DNA of 64,000 nt from Actinokineospora terrae (GCF_900111175.1 NZ_FOGI01000004.1:310001-374000); one strand, 5' to 3'. Positions 40,574 to 50,675 are shown, numbered from the stretch's first letter. Program-made: numbers and translations. Notes: a model not told the origin generated them from the letters alone.

Positions 40574-41302
40574 TTACCGGACCGAGGCCAGCCAGGGCCC
40601 GACGACGGCGGCGAACGCCTCCGGCGCCTCTACCGGCGGCAGGTGACCGACTCCCGGTAGGACTACCAGCGACCCGCGCGTGAGGTCGGCCAGCTCCTCC
40701 CCCAGCGACACGGGCATCAGGCCGTCAGCGTCACCGTGCACGACAAGCGTGTCGACGTTGGTCGCGCGCAGCGTGTCCCGTGAGTCCGGTCGAGCCACCA
40801 TCGCGCGTTGTGTCCACGCGACGGTCTCGGGTGACTGCTCCTCTAGCCATTCACGGACCTGCCCGTGGACGGCAGGGCTACCGAGAACAGGCAGCATGGT
40901 GTCCGCGAGCCACGGCACGATGCCCTCTCTCTCGGCACGTTCAGCGATGGCGAGTCGGTTAGCCGCAGCCTCTTCCGTGTCGGCAGGGGCCTTGGTGTCG
41001 ACGAACAACAGGCCCGAGACCCGCTCGGGAGCCGCCCGCAGCAAGGCCATCGCGACGTAACCGCCCATGGAGCAGCCGCCGATGACCGCGCGGTCGATGG
41101 CCAGGGAGTCCAGCAGCGCGATCGCGTCCGCCGCGACCACGTCCAGCGACGGGACGGCGGCGCCGAGCGGTGACCTGCCGAACCCGCGCTGGTCCGGCGT
41201 GATCACCCGGGCGTGCTCGGCGAGGCCGTCGCGCACCCCGTCCCACATGCGGGCGTCGAGCGGGAAGGCGTGGAAGAGGAGCAGTGGCTGCACGGTGCCC
41301 AT
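40574..41302 (-). CDS. Alpha/beta hydrolase
   Basis: 242 residues from ATG 41302. Oxyanion region LLLFHAFPLDARMW, nucleophile elbow GGCSMGGYVAM (Ser near 92), acid VVHGDADGLMPV, and His in LPGVGHLPPVEAPEAF. This is the pattern of 3-oxoadipate enol-lactonase and related C-C or ester hydrolases, but no pathway genes surround it. Probably co-transcribed with the membrane protein gene 8 bp upstream. Confidence 0.87.
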   Translation of the reverse strand: MGTVQPLLLFHAFPLDARMWDGVRDGLAEHARVITPDQRGFGRSPLGAAVPSLDVVAADAIALLDSLAIDRAVIGGCSMGGYVAMALLRAAPERVSGLLFVDTKAPADTEEAAANRLAIAERAEREGIVPWLADTMLPVLGSPAVHGQVREWLEEQSPETVAWTQRAMVARPDSRDTLRATNVDTLVVHGDADGLMPVSLGEELADLTRGSLVVLPGVGHLPPVEAPEAFAAVVGPWLASVR

Positions 41303-41310
41303 TCTGGCGC

Positions 41311-42009
41311 TCAGCCCTCGGTCAGCTGCCCGGCGGTGACCCGGCGCACCGCGTCGTCGCCGGTGAGCTCGGCCCGGTGGTGCGGGTTGGCCAGGTAGAA
41401 CCGCAGCGCGTGCAGGACGACGAGCTGGTCGAGGTTGAGGGTCCGCATCGGCACCGCGCACACCAGGTCCGGCCCGAACTTGACCGCCACCTTGCGCATC
41501 CGCTCCCCGGTGACGTCGTGGTCGCGTGCGGCGAACCCCAGGTAGTTCTGGCTCAGCGCCCCCTTGGACCGCCCGACCCGCAGCGCGAGCGGCCGCACCT
41601 CGGTGATCGACGTCCACGGCACCCGCACGACCGGCCGCACCCAGGTCAGCACGACGTGCTCGGGGGTGAGCACGATCCCGGAGTCGCGCTGCTTCCTCGT
41701 CAGCGCGAACACCCCGGCGGCGAGCAGCAGCAGGCCGAGCAGCCCGAGGACCACCCCGCCGACCACCGCGAGCCCACCGCCCCCCGCGATCAGCAGCCCG
41801 CCCGGCACCGCGAGCCCCAACCCCACCAGGACCAGCACCACCCCGGCCGCCACCGTCGCGGGCCGCGTCGGCAGCAACAACCCCGCCGCCCCCTCGGCCT
41901 CGACGGTCGCGACCACCCCGCTCGGCACCCCCGCCGGGTTCGGTGATCCATCGGTCCTACGCCAGGGCTGGGGACACGGCAAGGCGTGCACTCGATCCAT
42001 GATGACCAT
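41311..42009 (-). CDS. Membrane protein with PH-like C-terminal domain
   Basis: 232 residues if started at ATG 42009; ATG 42000 is equally possible and the frame is open to 42153. Two adjacent long hydrophobic helices (about 55-110, Leu/Gly/Val-rich) precede a soluble region with VLTPEHVVLTWVRPVVRVPWTSITEVRPL, the strand pattern of bacterial PH-like domains. Common as small membrane proteins of unknown role in actinomycetes. Confidence 0.65.
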   Translation of the reverse strand: MVIMDRVHALPCPQPWRRTDGSPNPAGVPSGVVATVEAEGAAGLLLPTRPATVAAGVVLVLVGLGLAVPGGLLIAGGGGLAVVGGVVLGLLGLLLLAAGVFALTRKQRDSGIVLTPEHVVLTWVRPVVRVPWTSITEVRPLALRVGRSKGALSQNYLGFAARDHDVTGERMRKVAVKFGPDLVCAVPMRTLNLDQLVVLHALRFYLANPHHRAELTGDDAVRRVTAGQLTEG

Positions 42010-42216
42010 GGAATCGCACGAGACCCCCCTCTCGCCAGCCACCACGAACCGCCCATCCGTTATCCGCACCAAACGGCTGAGCCCCACCATCCCGGTCGAC
42101 CACCCCGGGACAAGACCACCCCGGCGCCCGGTCCGCTCACTGGGGCGTTCCACCGTGCGTCACGGAATCCGCGCGCGGAGGTAGCCGTCGGCCGCGGCGG
42201 AGCGTGAGGAGACGGG

Positions 42217-43317
42217 TTAGCGCCAGCCGCCGTTGCGGCCGTTCTCGTCCACGGCCGCGGGGAGCCGGATGTCGCCCTCGGTGACGCCCGCGTCGGTGAA
42301 GGTGGACATCTCGGCGAGGGTTCGGGCGGCCATGGTGACCAGCGGGAGGGCGGCGATGGCGCCGGTGCCCTCGCCCAGGCGGAGGTCCAGGTCCAGGATC
42401 GGGGTGAGGTTGAGCTGCTCGAGCACCAGGGCGTGCGCGGGCTCGACCGACCGGTGACCGGCGACCCACCACTCGGAGGCACCCGGGGCCAGTTCCTCGG
42501 CGACGAGCGCGGCCGCGCCGGAGACCAGGCCGTCGAGGATGACGGGGGTCTTGCGGACGGCGGCCTGGGCGAGGAACGCGGCCATGGCGGCGATGTCGGC
42601 ACCGCCAACGGTCCTGAGCAGCGCGACCGGGTTGGCGCTGACCCGGCGGGCGCGGCGGAGGCCGTCGCGGATGGCGACCGCCTTGCGCATCCAGGCCTGG
42701 TCGTCGATGCCCGTGCCGCGGCCGACCACCGCGACCGGCTCGCTGCCGGAGAGCGCGGCGATGATGATCGAGGCCGGGGTGGTGTTCGCGATGCCCATGT
42801 CGCCCGCGACCAGCAGGTCGGCGCCGCCGTCGACCTCCTCGTCGGCGATGGCGCGGCCCGCGGCGATGGCGGCGTAGACCTCGTCGTCGGTGAGCGCGTC
42901 CACCCGGTCGACCGAGCCGGACGAGCGGCGGACCTTGTGCGCGGTGACCTGCTCGGGGAACTCCGCGTCGGTGTCCACCCCCAGGTCGAGCACGCGCACG
43001 GTCGCACCGGCCACGGCGGCCATCACGTTGATCGCGGCACCGCCGGTCAGGAAGTTGGCGACCATCTGGCCGGTCACCTCCGCCGGGAACGCCGACACCC
43101 CGTGCGCGGCGACGCCGTGGTCACCGGCGAACACGACGACCCGCGGCCGGGCGAACGGGCGCGGCGGGCACTGGCCCTGGCAGGCCGCGACCCACACACC
43201 CAGCTCCTCCAGCCTGCCCAGCGACCCGGCGGGCTTGGTGAGCGTCAAGTGGCGCGCCACAGCCTCCCGGTGCGCCTGCGCGTCCGGGGTCGGGATGTGG
43301 GGGAACTCGGTGCTCAC
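42217..43317 (-). CDS. cobT: Nicotinate-nucleotide-dimethylbenzimidazole phosphoribosyltransferase CobT
   Basis: Activates dimethylbenzimidazole to alpha-ribazole phosphate for cobalamin assembly. 366 residues. [14 protein letters not shown] (about 26-39), [19 protein letters not shown] (about 60-78), GDMGIANTT and the catalytic-Glu region LRLGEGTGA near the C-terminus are all present. ATG 43317. No cobalamin riboswitch precedes it. It supports the B12-dependent mutase served by MeaB and epimerase. Confidence 0.94.
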   Translation of the reverse strand: MSTEFPHIPTPDAQAHREAVARHLTLTKPAGSLGRLEELGVWVAACQGQCPPRPFARPRVVVFAGDHGVAAHGVSAFPAEVTGQMVANFLTGGAAINVMAAVAGATVRVLDLGVDTDAEFPEQVTAHKVRRSSGSVDRVDALTDDEVYAAIAAGRAIADEEVDGGADLLVAGDMGIANTTPASIIIAALSGSEPVAVVGRGTGIDDQAWMRKAVAIRDGLRRARRVSANPVALLRTVGGADIAAMAAFLAQAAVRKTPVILDGLVSGAAALVAEELAPGASEWWVAGHRSVEPAHALVLEQLNLTPILDLDLRLGEGTGAIAALPLVTMAARTLAEMSTFTDAGVTEGDIRLPAAVDENGRNGGWR

Positions 43318-43390
43318 CGTGCTACCTCCGCGTGCTCATGGTGGGGTCCACCAAGAGCCTGCCAGATCAGCCCTGGGCTACCGTGACCTG

Positions 43391-43591
43391 GTGAGCTTGC
43401 GCTGGCGCTATGAGGACGCATCGGGCAACCCGGTCACCGGTCCGGACGTGGGGTTCGCCGACCAGGACGCCGCCGAGGCGTGGTTCGGCGACGCGTGGGC
43501 CGGGCTGCTCGCGGCCGGGGTGGAGCAGGTCGTGCTGCTCGACGGCGCCGACGAGGTGTACGGGCCGATGAGCCTGCGCCCGCCAGCCTGA
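43391..43591 (+). CDS. Small conserved acidic hypothetical protein
   Basis: 66 residues from GTG 43391 (MSLRWRYEDASGNPV...), rich in Asp/Ala/Trp, ending VYGPMSLRPPA. TACCGT ends 6 bases before the GTG with no ribosome site, which suggests a leaderless message. Such short proteins are widespread in actinobacteria; function unknown. Confidence 0.7.
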   Translation: MSLRWRYEDASGNPVTGPDVGFADQDAAEAWFGDAWAGLLAAGVEQVVLLDGADEVYGPMSLRPPA

Positions 43592-43636
43592 GACGGTCAC
43601 CCGGTCCTCACCCGCCCTCGCCTAACCTGGTGACCT

Positions 43637-43927
43637 GTGCCGCGCCGCAACAATTCCCGTCGAGACGACGAGCCACGCCCCCTCGGCGGTGGCCTCGGCA
43701 GCCAGCGCGTCGAGTCGGGCGGTGACGGCGACTGGCAGGTCCGGCACATCCCCGGCGCGCAGGCGACGAAGGTGTACCGCTGCCCGGGGTGCGACCACGA
43801 GATCCGGACGGGCACGCCGCACCTGGTCGTGTGGCCCGCGCAGGAGTACGGGTCGGTGGAGCAGCGCAGGCACTGGCACCCGCACTGCTGGAACTCCCGC
43901 GCCCGCCGCCCGCCCGGTCGGTGGTGA
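43637..43927 (+). CDS. Small zinc-ribbon-like hypothetical protein
   Basis: 96 residues from GTG 43637. A basic, disordered N-terminus, then RCPGCDHEI and RRHWHPHCW, a plausible Cys2/His-Cys metal site. It resembles a conserved short actinobacterial protein often labelled ATP/GTP-binding without support. TAACCT 8 bases upstream fits a leaderless start. Role unknown. Confidence 0.7.
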   Translation: MPRRNNSRRDDEPRPLGGGLGSQRVESGGDGDWQVRHIPGAQATKVYRCPGCDHEIRTGTPHLVVWPAQEYGSVEQRRHWHPHCWNSRARRPPGRW

Positions 43928-43936
43928 GATGGGCGG

Positions 43937-44641
43937 GTGACGAGGATCGGACCGAACACAGTCCTACCCGCCCGCCGCACACCGGTAGTCCTGACGACTG
44001 CCGACGGCGAACGCCTCGCCGGGGAGTTGGCGCTACCGGCGGAGACAGACCCGACCGCGACCGTTGTGCTGGTGCACCCGAACCCGACCGGCGGCGGGTC
44101 GATGGACACGCACCTGATCCGCAAGGCCGCCGCCCGGCTCCCGGCGCTGGCGGGCATCGCCACGTTCCGGTTCAACACGCGCGGCACGGTCAGCGAGTCC
44201 GGCACCAGCACCGGCACCCACGACGACGGCGGCGCCGAGCGGCACGACATCGACGCCGCGCTCGCGTTCGTGGCCCAGGCGGGGCTGCCGGAGGTCTGGC
44301 TCGCGGGCTGGTCGTTCGGCACGGACCTGGTGCTCATGCACGGCCTGCGCCCGGAGGTGGCGGGCGCGCTGCTGCTGGCCCCCACCCTGCGCCGCAGCCA
44401 ACCCGAACACCTCACCGCGTGGGCCGAGTCCGGCAAACCCCTGCGCTGCCTCATCCCCGAACTGGACGACTACATCCGCCCCGCCGCCGCCCGCACCCAC
44501 TTCGCCGCCATCCCCCAGGCAGAGGTAATCCCGTTCGCCGCCTGCAAACACCTCTTCGTAGGCCACACCGACCCAGCTCTTGACGCCTTGGTCGACCTGG
44601 TGGCCCCGCACATCCCAACCCCCCTCCCCCGCGAGTGGTGA
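43937..44641 (+). CDS. Alpha/beta hydrolase (dienelactone-hydrolase-like)
   Basis: 234 residues from GTG 43937, 9 bp after the zinc-ribbon gene. VVLVHPNPTGGGSMDTHL and the elbow LAGWSFGTDLVL (Ser near 118) with CKHLFVGHTD near the end (His near 206) fit the KANL3/Tex30 or dienelactone-hydrolase-like subfamily. It probably shares an operon with the small proteins upstream. Substrate unknown. The gene is followed directly by the long repeat region. Confidence 0.82.
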   Translation: MTRIGPNTVLPARRTPVVLTTADGERLAGELALPAETDPTATVVLVHPNPTGGGSMDTHLIRKAAARLPALAGIATFRFNTRGTVSESGTSTGTHDDGGAERHDIDAALAFVAQAGLPEVWLAGWSFGTDLVLMHGLRPEVAGALLLAPTLRRSQPEHLTAWAESGKPLRCLIPELDDYIRPAAARTHFAAIPQAEVIPFAACKHLFVGHTDPALDALVDLVAPHIPTPLPREW

Positions 44642-44867
44642 TCCCCGCCCACCCAGCCTCTCGGGCCCCACCTCTAACCCGAGTCGCCCTCGCAACCCGA
44701 CGCCAGCTCTCTTGCTTCCGCTGGTTCCCCCCACCTCACACCAGCCCTCTAGCCCTCTAGCCCCGCCGCTCTCCTAGCCCGCAACGGCCCTCTAGGCCCA
44801 CGCTGGCCTCCGCCCTCACACTCGCCCTCTAGCCCCACGCTGACATCCGCGCCTCACACTGGCCCTC

Positions 44868-44977
44868 TGCCCACACCGGCTTCCGCGCCTCACACCAGCC
44901 CTCTCACCCCGCGCTGGCCTACCCACCTCGCACCAGCCCTCTGGGCCCGCCGCAATTTCCCACCCTGTACCGGCCCT
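44868..44977 (+). repeat. 110-bp exact duplicate, first copy
   Basis: Identical over 110 bases to 45165-45274, an offset of 297 bp. It starts TGCCCACACCGGCTTCC and ends CCCTGTACCGGCCCT. A higher-order unit within the C-rich array. Confidence 0.9.
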
Positions 44978-45164
44978 ATAGGCTCGCCGCAACTCTCCTA
45001 CCCCGCGCCAGCCCTCAGGCCCGCGCTGGCCTCCGCCCTCACACTGACCCTCTTGCCCCACGCTGACATCCGCGCCTCACACTGGCCTTCTAGCCCCGCG
45101 CTGGCTTCCTCACCTCGCACCAGCCCTCTAGCCCCACCCTGACTCCGCGCCTCACACCAGCCTG

Positions 45165-45274
45165 TGCCCACACCGGCTTCCGCGCCTCACACCAGCCCTC
45201 TCACCCCGCGCTGGCCTACCCACCTCGCACCAGCCCTCTGGGCCCGCCGCAATTTCCCACCCTGTACCGGCCCT
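45165..45274 (+). repeat. 110-bp exact duplicate, second copy
   Basis: Second copy of the 44868-44977 segment, in direct orientation; the flanks diverge at once (TATAGG versus TAGG to the right). Confidence 0.9.
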
Positions 45275-45902
45275 TAGGCCCGCGCTGACTTCCGCCCCCA
45301 CACTCGCCCTATAGCCCCACGCTGACATCCGCGCTCACACCAGTCCTCTTACCCCGCACCAGCCCTCAGGCCCGCGCTGGCTTCCGCCCCACACTCGCCC
45401 CCAGGCCCAAGCTGACTTCCGCGCCTCACACCAGCCCTCTGGGCCCGCCGCAACTCTCCCACCCCGCACCGGCCCTCTAGGCCCGCGCTGACTCCTCGCC
45501 TCTCACCGACCTTCTAGGCCCGCCGCTGCTCCCCTACCCCGCCGCCAGCCCTTGAGGCCCGCGCTGGCTTCCACCCTCATCCTGGCCCTCTTGCCCCACG
45601 CCGACTTCCGCGCCTCACATCAGCGCTCCAGCCCAGCTCCCCCACCCCGCGCTGGTTACCTTGCCCCACAACAGCTTCCTCGCCGCAAGCCAGCCACGCG
45701 CCCCGCGTCAGCTCTCCCACCCGCCCCAGGGCTCCCGCCTCTCGCCAGCCCCCTCACCCCAGACGCCCCCGCTTAGCCCGGGCAGACCCTCTCGACCCGA
45801 CCGGCTCCACTCAACCCAGACAGCAGCCCGCGCAGACTTGCCCCACGACAGCGCTCTTGCCCATGCCGGACCTCTTGCCGCTTACACCGCCCCAGACCGC
45901 TT

Positions 45903-46048
45903 CGCGCGCACGCCAGTCCGGCCCCAGCCCCCACCCTCTCCGGGGGGCGTCCCAGGTCCCAGCCTACCGGGAGCCGCCGACAATCGATCTTGAAACGGCC
46001 GGGCGAAGATCCACATGTGGACAACTTCTGTCGCTGAACCGGGTGAAT
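45903..46048 (+). repeat. Dispersed repeat, copy B, with DnaA box
   Basis: Same element and orientation as 40001-40151, with a few substitutions and a short indel. Also lies between convergent genes (hydrolase 3' end and ilvE 3' end), at the right edge of the C-rich array. GATCTT and AAGATC flank a variable loop, followed by TCCACATGTGGA (46010-46021). Confidence 0.85.
46016..46024 (-). promoter_or_regulatory. Consensus DnaA box in copy B
   Basis: Minus strand reads TTGTCCACA, the preferred box of high-GC actinomycetes. At the equivalent place copy A has TTATCCACA, so the variation keeps box consensus. Confidence 0.5.
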
Positions 46049-46191
46049 CTCAAGACGGCCAAGCCAAGGAATCGCCAGGTCGGAGGCAACCCACCACATC
46101 AAGAACAGCCACGCAGGCGCAAGTCGTTCAGGCGGAGATCAACCAGGGCAGGACAGCGCCCGAGAGTGTCCACAATAGACAGAGAACGCAC

Positions 46192-46221
46192 CGCGCCCCC
46201 GGCCGCAAGACCGGGGGCGCG
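46192..46221 (-). terminator. ilvE terminator
   Basis: Perfect 11-bp stem (46192-46202 with 46211-46221), 8-base loop, 13 bases past the ilvE stop and followed on the minus strand by TGCGTTCTCTGTCTATTG. Confidence 0.8.
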
Positions 46222-46234
46222 GGAGAAACCAAGA

Positions 46235-47335
46235 TCAGCTCAGCGTCGTCAGCCAACCCCGGGTGTCCGGGGAGCCGCCGCGCTGGAGGGTGGTCAGGGT
46301 TTCGCGGAGTCGCGTGGTCACCGGGCCGGTCGAACCGCCGCTGATGGAGAAGTCGCCGTCGGCGTGTTTGACGTGGCCCACGGGGGTGATGACGGCGGCG
46401 GTGCCGCAGGCGAAGACCTCGGTGAGTTCGCCCGAGTCGGCCTTCTTCTCCCATTCCTCGGTGGAGATGCGGCGTTCCTCGACGCCGTAGCCGAGGTCGG
46501 CGGCGAGGGTCAGCAGGGAGTCGCGGGTGATGCCGGGCAGCAGGGCGCCCGAGAGCTCCGGGGTGACGACCCTGGCGTCGGCGCCGCTGCCGAGGACGAA
46601 GAACAGGTTCATGCCGCCCATCTCCTCGACCCAGCGGCGCTCCACCGCGTCGAGCCAGACGACCTGGTCGCAGCCCTTCTCGGCGGCCTGGGCCTGGGCG
46701 ACCAGCGACGCGGCGTAGTTGCCCGCGAACTTGGCCGCGCCGGTTCCGCCCGGGGAGGCGCGCACGTACTCGGTGGACAGCCACACCGTGACCGGCTTGA
46801 CGCCGCCCGCGAAGTAGGCGCCCGCCGGGGAGGCGATGGCGACGTAGAGGTACTCGTTGGACGGGCGCACGCCGAGCGCGGCCTCCGTCGAGATCATGAA
46901 CGGCCGCAGGTACAGCGACTCCTCCGCCTGCTCCGGCACCCAGCGGGCGTCGGCGGCGACCAGTTCGCGCAGCGAGGCGAGGAAGAGGTCCTCCGGCAGC
47001 TCCGGCATCGCCAAGCGGCGGGCGGAGGCGTTGAACCGGGCGGCGTTGGCCTCGGGGCGGAAGGAGGCGATCGAGCCGTCGGGCTGCCGGTAGGCCTTGA
47101 GCCCCTCGAAGATCGCCTGACCGTAGTGCAGGACCATCGCGGAGGGGTCCAGGGTGATCGGCCGGTACGGCTCGACCCTGGCGTCGTGCCAGCCCTCGTC
47201 GCCGGTGTGGCGGATGGTCACCATGTGGTCGGTGAAGAACTGCCCGAAGCCCGGCCTGGCGAGTACCTCCGCAACCCGCTCCGGGGTCGCCGGGTCTGGG
47301 TTGGGGGTCCGCGTGAACGGCAGCGTAGGCGTCAT
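46235..47335 (-). CDS. ilvE: Branched-chain amino acid aminotransferase IlvE
   Basis: PLP enzyme for the last step of Val, Leu and Ile synthesis. 366 residues, class IV aminotransferase of the long type. [16 protein letters not shown] (about 68-83), [10 protein letters not shown], the PLP lysine in [12 protein letters not shown] (near 203) and [11 protein letters not shown] are all present. ATG 47335. Neighbouring pepA and the E2-lipB genes follow a gene order known from mycobacteria. Confidence 0.95.
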   Translation of the reverse strand: MTPTLPFTRTPNPDPATPERVAEVLARPGFGQFFTDHMVTIRHTGDEGWHDARVEPYRPITLDPSAMVLHYGQAIFEGLKAYRQPDGSIASFRPEANAARFNASARRLAMPELPEDLFLASLRELVAADARWVPEQAEESLYLRPFMISTEAALGVRPSNEYLYVAIASPAGAYFAGGVKPVTVWLSTEYVRASPGGTGAAKFAGNYAASLVAQAQAAEKGCDQVVWLDAVERRWVEEMGGMNLFFVLGSGADARVVTPELSGALLPGITRDSLLTLAADLGYGVEERRISTEEWEKKADSGELTEVFACGTAAVITPVGHVKHADGDFSISGGSTGPVTTRLRETLTTLQRGGSPDTRGWLTTLS

Positions 47336-47343
47336 ACCTGAGC

Positions 47344-47372
47344 ACAGTATCCGCTGATGAGCTGCCGGAAAA
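47344..47372 (-). promoter_or_regulatory. Candidate ilvE promoter
   Basis: On the minus strand: TTTTCC (47372-47367), 17-base spacer, TACTGT (47349-47344), 8 bases before the ATG. No strong ribosome site, so a very short or absent leader is likely. Confidence 0.45.
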
Positions 47373-47410
47373 TCGCCTATCCCGATACTCGGACGCCCGA
47401 CTACCTGACG

Positions 47411-48607
47411 TCACTCCGGCGGGTCGGCCACCGCGGCCCGCCGGACACGCAGCGTGCACAGCCCGACGCCGATGAACAGCACGACCACCGCCGCCAGCAA
47501 CGAGCCCGTCGAGATGTTGACGCCGACCACGACGCTGAGCGCGAGCCCGCAGCACCCCGTCGGCACCCATGACGAGCGCTGGGGCCGGGCGAGCGTGCGC
47601 GCCGCCGAGTTGAGGAACGCCGCGGCTCCCAGCAGCAGGGTCGCGGCGATGGCCACCGCCGTCGCCGGGTCGACCATCAGGGCCACCGCGGCAGCGGCGA
47701 CAGCGGTGATCAGGTGACGACGGGTGGTAGCAGCGGCGGGCAACTCCCCCGCCTCGACCAGGTCCGCCAGCCCGACCCCGGCGCCTGCGAGCAGCGTCCG
47801 CACCGCGAGCAGTGAGCCGACGAGGATCCCGGCGGTGAGCATCGGGTCGATCGCGGCGCCGTCCGCGGCGGCGAGGGCGTCCCGCAACGGGGTGGGTGAC
47901 AGGCCGAGGCGCGGCCCGCCGAGTTGGCGCAGCGCCGCGACGCACACCAGGAGGTAACCCACAGCCACGACGACGACCGCGACGATCCCGACCCGCGCCC
48001 GGGTGCCGACCGCGCGTTCGACGCCCAGGAAACCGAAGGCGAAGAAGCCCGCGGCGGCGATCACGCCGGTGGGATCATCGGACCCGGGGCTGCCCGCGGT
48101 CGCGGCGACGGCCTGCTGGACGGGCTCGATGGCCAGCCCCGTTGTCACGAACACGACCAGAGTGACGATCGTCACACCTGTGATTACCCACCGCGACGGA
48201 GCCGAGAAGGCCGCCCGGCCCAGCGCCGCTGCGGCCACCACCACGACCACGCCGACCGCGGCCACCTTCGGTTGCGACGGCGCCAGGTAGGCGCCCGCCG
48301 TCCCGGCGACCGCGGCGGCGCCGACCACCCGGCCGCCGATGTCGAGCACGCCCGCCATGCGTCCCGGTAGGACGCCCAGTCGGGTTCTGACATGCGCGGA
48401 AACCCCGGTGAGACAAGACTGGGCGGCAAGATCGGCGAGCGACACCGCGGTCAACAGGGCCACAAGCCCGGCCAGTGCCACCCCGGCCACCGACCACCAC
48501 CCGGCGGCAGCGGCGGCGGGCGCGCAGACCAGCGGTACCCCCGCACCGAGGGCGGCCGCCGCGGCGGCGGGCACCCTAGTCCAGGCGGCACCGCGGACCT
48601 GTCCCAT
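47411..48607 (-). CDS. APC-type permease-like membrane protein
   Basis: 398 residues from ATG 48607; upstream GTGs are possible. About 11-12 hydrophobic helices, a short loop with [23 protein letters not shown] (about 56-78), and [14 protein letters not shown] in the middle that recalls helix 6 of APC amino-acid transporters (FFAFxGFE). It is shorter and more alanine-rich than canonical members, so the substrate is uncertain. Upstream of ilvE on the same strand with 75 bp between. Confidence 0.75.
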   Translation of the reverse strand: MGQVRGAAWTRVPAAAAAALGAGVPLVCAPAAAAAGWWSVAGVALAGLVALLTAVSLADLAAQSCLTGVSAHVRTRLGVLPGRMAGVLDIGGRVVGAAAVAGTAGAYLAPSQPKVAAVGVVVVVAAAALGRAAFSAPSRWVITGVTIVTLVVFVTTGLAIEPVQQAVAATAGSPGSDDPTGVIAAAGFFAFGFLGVERAVGTRARVGIVAVVVVAVGYLLVCVAALRQLGGPRLGLSPTPLRDALAAADGAAIDPMLTAGILVGSLLAVRTLLAGAGVGLADLVEAGELPAAATTRRHLITAVAAAAVALMVDPATAVAIAATLLLGAAAFLNSAARTLARPQRSSWVPTGCCGLALSVVVGVNISTGSLLAAVVVLFIGVGLCTLRVRRAAVADPPE

Positions 48608-48792
48608 CGCTGTCACGGGCACAACCGTGCCAGACACGCGCCGCGATCTCCATCCGACCACTGGTTGAAAGCCGCGACCAACTCGTTAGCATGCGTCATT
48701 ACCTGGCCGTAGGACCCCCCGGACCAGGGTCCGTGACAGTCCCACGAGGACTCCGGCCCGGTCCACCAGAGCGACATCCGAGGAGCACACCT

Positions 48793-50289
48793 GTGACCGC
48801 CCCCAAGCTGGCCCTGGCCACCACACCGGTAGCGCAGGCCCCCGTCGACGCCATCGTCGTCGGCACCGTCCAGAACGGCTCCGGTGCCGCGCTCGCCGCG
48901 GGCGCCGACGCGGTGGACGAGGCGTTCGAGGGAAACCTGGCCGAGGTGCTGGCCGCGCTGGGCGCCACCGGCAAGGCGGACGAGGTCGTGAAGGTCCCGA
49001 CCCTGGGCAAGCTCAAGGCGCGCCTGGTCGTCGCCGCGGGCCTGGGCAAGCCCGCCGAGGACGGGTCGATCACCCCCGAGCAGGTGCGCCGCGCCTGCGG
49101 TGCCGCCGCCCGCGCGCTCGGCTCGAGCAAGCACGTGGTCAACACCCTGTCCACTGTGGACCTCCAGGCCGCCGTCGAGGGCACCGTCCTGGGCGCCTAC
49201 GCCTTCTCCACCTACAAGTCCGACGCCGCGGGCGCGGAACTGGCGAAGGTCGACCTCGCCGCACCTGCCGAGGGCAGCACAAAGGAGCACCGGGCCACCC
49301 TCAAGGCCGCGACCGCGATCGCCGAGGCCGTCACCACCGCCCGCGACCTGGTCAACACCCCGCCCAACGACCTGTACCCGGCCTCGTTCGCCGAGCGCGC
49401 CACCACGCTGGCCAAGGAGGCGGGCCTCGAGGTCGAGGTGCTCGACGAGAAGGCGCTGCGCAAGGCGGGCTTCGGCGGCATCCTCGGCGTCGGCGGCGGC
49501 TCGACCCGGCAGCCGCGGCTGGTGCGCATCACCTACAAGGGCGCCAAGGCGCGCAAGCGGGTCGCCCTGGTCGGCAAGGGCATCACCTTCGACACCGGCG
49601 GCATCTCGATCAAGCCCGCGCCCAACATGGAGGTCATGAGCTCCGACATGGGCGGCGCGGCGGCGGTGATCGCCGCGGTCGTGCTGGCCGCGAAGCTCAA
49701 GTACCCGCTGCACGTCACCGCGACGGTGCCGATGGCGGAGAACATGCCCTCCGGTGACGCCTACCGCCCCGGCGACGTGCTGACCATGTACGGCGGCAAG
49801 ACCGTCGAGGTCCTCAACACCGACGCCGAGGGCAGGCTGATCCTGTCCGACGCCATCGTGCGCGCCGCCGAGGACGCCCCGGACTACCTGATCGAGACCT
49901 CCACGCTGACCGGCGCGCAGCCGATCGCGCTGGGCAACCGCACCGCGGGCGTGATGGGCTCCGACGAGTTCCGCGACCGGGTCGCCGAGATCGCGCGCGC
50001 CACCGGCGAGGGCGGCTGGGCGATGCCGCTGCCGGAGGAGCTGCGGGCGGACCTGGACTCGCGGCTGGCCGACCTGGCCAACGTCACCGGGCACCGCTGG
50101 GGCGGCATGCTCGCGGCGGGCATCTTCCTGCGCGAGTTCGTCCCGGCGGGCCTGCCGTGGGCGCACATCGACATCGCGGGCCCGTCGTACAACGTCGGCG
50201 GCCCGTACGGCTACACCCACAAGGGCGGCACGGGCGTGCCGGTGCGCACGATCGCGGCCGTGCTGGCCGACATCGCCGAGAACGGCTGA
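48793..50289 (+). CDS. pepA: Leucyl aminopeptidase PepA
   Basis: Two-zinc M17 aminopeptidase cleaving N-terminal residues from peptides in the cytosol, hexameric in the family. 498 residues from GTG 48793 behind GAGGAGCACACCT. Catalytic-domain marks: [16 protein letters not shown] (about 258-273), MGGAA, and [13 protein letters not shown] (about 344) with metal and catalytic residues. Ends at a long bidirectional hairpin. Confidence 0.94.
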   Translation: MTAPKLALATTPVAQAPVDAIVVGTVQNGSGAALAAGADAVDEAFEGNLAEVLAALGATGKADEVVKVPTLGKLKARLVVAAGLGKPAEDGSITPEQVRRACGAAARALGSSKHVVNTLSTVDLQAAVEGTVLGAYAFSTYKSDAAGAELAKVDLAAPAEGSTKEHRATLKAATAIAEAVTTARDLVNTPPNDLYPASFAERATTLAKEAGLEVEVLDEKALRKAGFGGILGVGGGSTRQPRLVRITYKGAKARKRVALVGKGITFDTGGISIKPAPNMEVMSSDMGGAAAVIAAVVLAAKLKYPLHVTATVPMAENMPSGDAYRPGDVLTMYGGKTVEVLNTDAEGRLILSDAIVRAAEDAPDYLIETSTLTGAQPIALGNRTAGVMGSDEFRDRVAEIARATGEGGWAMPLPEELRADLDSRLADLANVTGHRWGGMLAAGIFLREFVPAGLPWAHIDIAGPSYNVGGPYGYTHKGGTGVPVRTIAAVLADIAENG

Positions 50290-50310
50290 GTCGGCAACGG
50301 CCGGACACCG

Positions 50311-50354
50311 GGCTGAGCGGGGGGCGGGTGCGGTCGCGCACCCGCCCCTCAGCC
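50311..50354. terminator. Bidirectional terminator after pepA
   Basis: A 12-bp perfect stem (50321-50332 with 50337-50348, loop GTCG) is extended by GGCTGA/TCAGCC across a 4-base bulge. It overlaps the stop codon of the convergent small gene. Confidence 0.85.
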
Positions 50355-50675
50355 TTTGCCCTGCCGCTTCTGCCGCGCCATGTAGTCGCGCATCCGCTGC
50401 GGGTAGCCGACCCTGGCGACCTCGTAGACCGGGATGCCGCGCTTCTTGCCGAAGTCCAGCGCCGCGTCGAAGTCCGGGATGCGCCGCCTGGTCCACTCGC
50501 CGTCGTGCGCGACGAGCACCACAGTCGTGTCCGTCACGTTCGTGCGGGGTTCGACGTAGGCCTCCACGCCGTGCCTGCTGCCCGCCCACTCGTCCAGGTG
50601 AGCGGTGTCCTGCTTGGTCGCCGAGCGCAGCACGCCCGGCTTCTGCTTCCTGCGCAGCGAGTCGAACAGACCCAC
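50349..50675 (-). CDS. Conserved hypothetical protein (108 aa)
   Basis: Start placed at GTG 50675 because GGAGG lies 8 bases upstream; GTG 50684 would add three residues but overlaps that site. Sequence begins VGLFDSLRRKQ, is basic and alpha/beta, with ALDFGKKRGIPVYEVARVGYPQRM near the end. Short proteins of this kind are conserved between pepA and lpdA in actinomycetes. No motif gives a function. Confidence 0.75.
   Translation of the reverse strand: MGLFDSLRRKQKPGVLRSATKQDTAHLDEWAGSRHGVEAYVEPRTNVTDTTVVLVAHDGEWTRRRIPDFDAALDFGKKRGIPVYEVARVGYPQRMRDYMARQKRQGKG

Larger units (their letters stand above)
44730..45740. repeat. C-rich degenerate tandem repeat array
   Basis: About 1 kb built from variable units of roughly 35-40 bases: variants of CTCACACCAGCCCTCTAG, then GCCCGCGCTGGCTTCCGC. 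The top strand is strongly C over G. TAG in almost every unit closes the plus frames and no coding signal exists on either strand. It lies between convergent genes (hydrolase and ilvE). The surrounding 44642-44729 and 45741-45902 are similar in composition but less regular. Confidence 0.85.

Noticed and set aside
40118..40660. 180-codon plus-strand ORF
   Set aside because: Runs through the dispersed repeat and the terminator into the antisense of the hydrolase gene; composition is non-coding.
42010..43400. Cobalamin riboswitch upstream of cobT or nearby
   Set aside because: Only 70 bases separate cobT from the divergent gene and no B12-box-like sequence was found.
44730..45740. CRISPR array
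   Set aside because: Units are degenerate and contiguous, without constant repeats separated by unique spacers, and no cas genes are present.
44642..46234. Protein-coding interpretation of the C-rich repeats
   Set aside because: Plus-strand frames are closed by TAG in most units and minus-strand frames are short and lack starts with ribosome sites.
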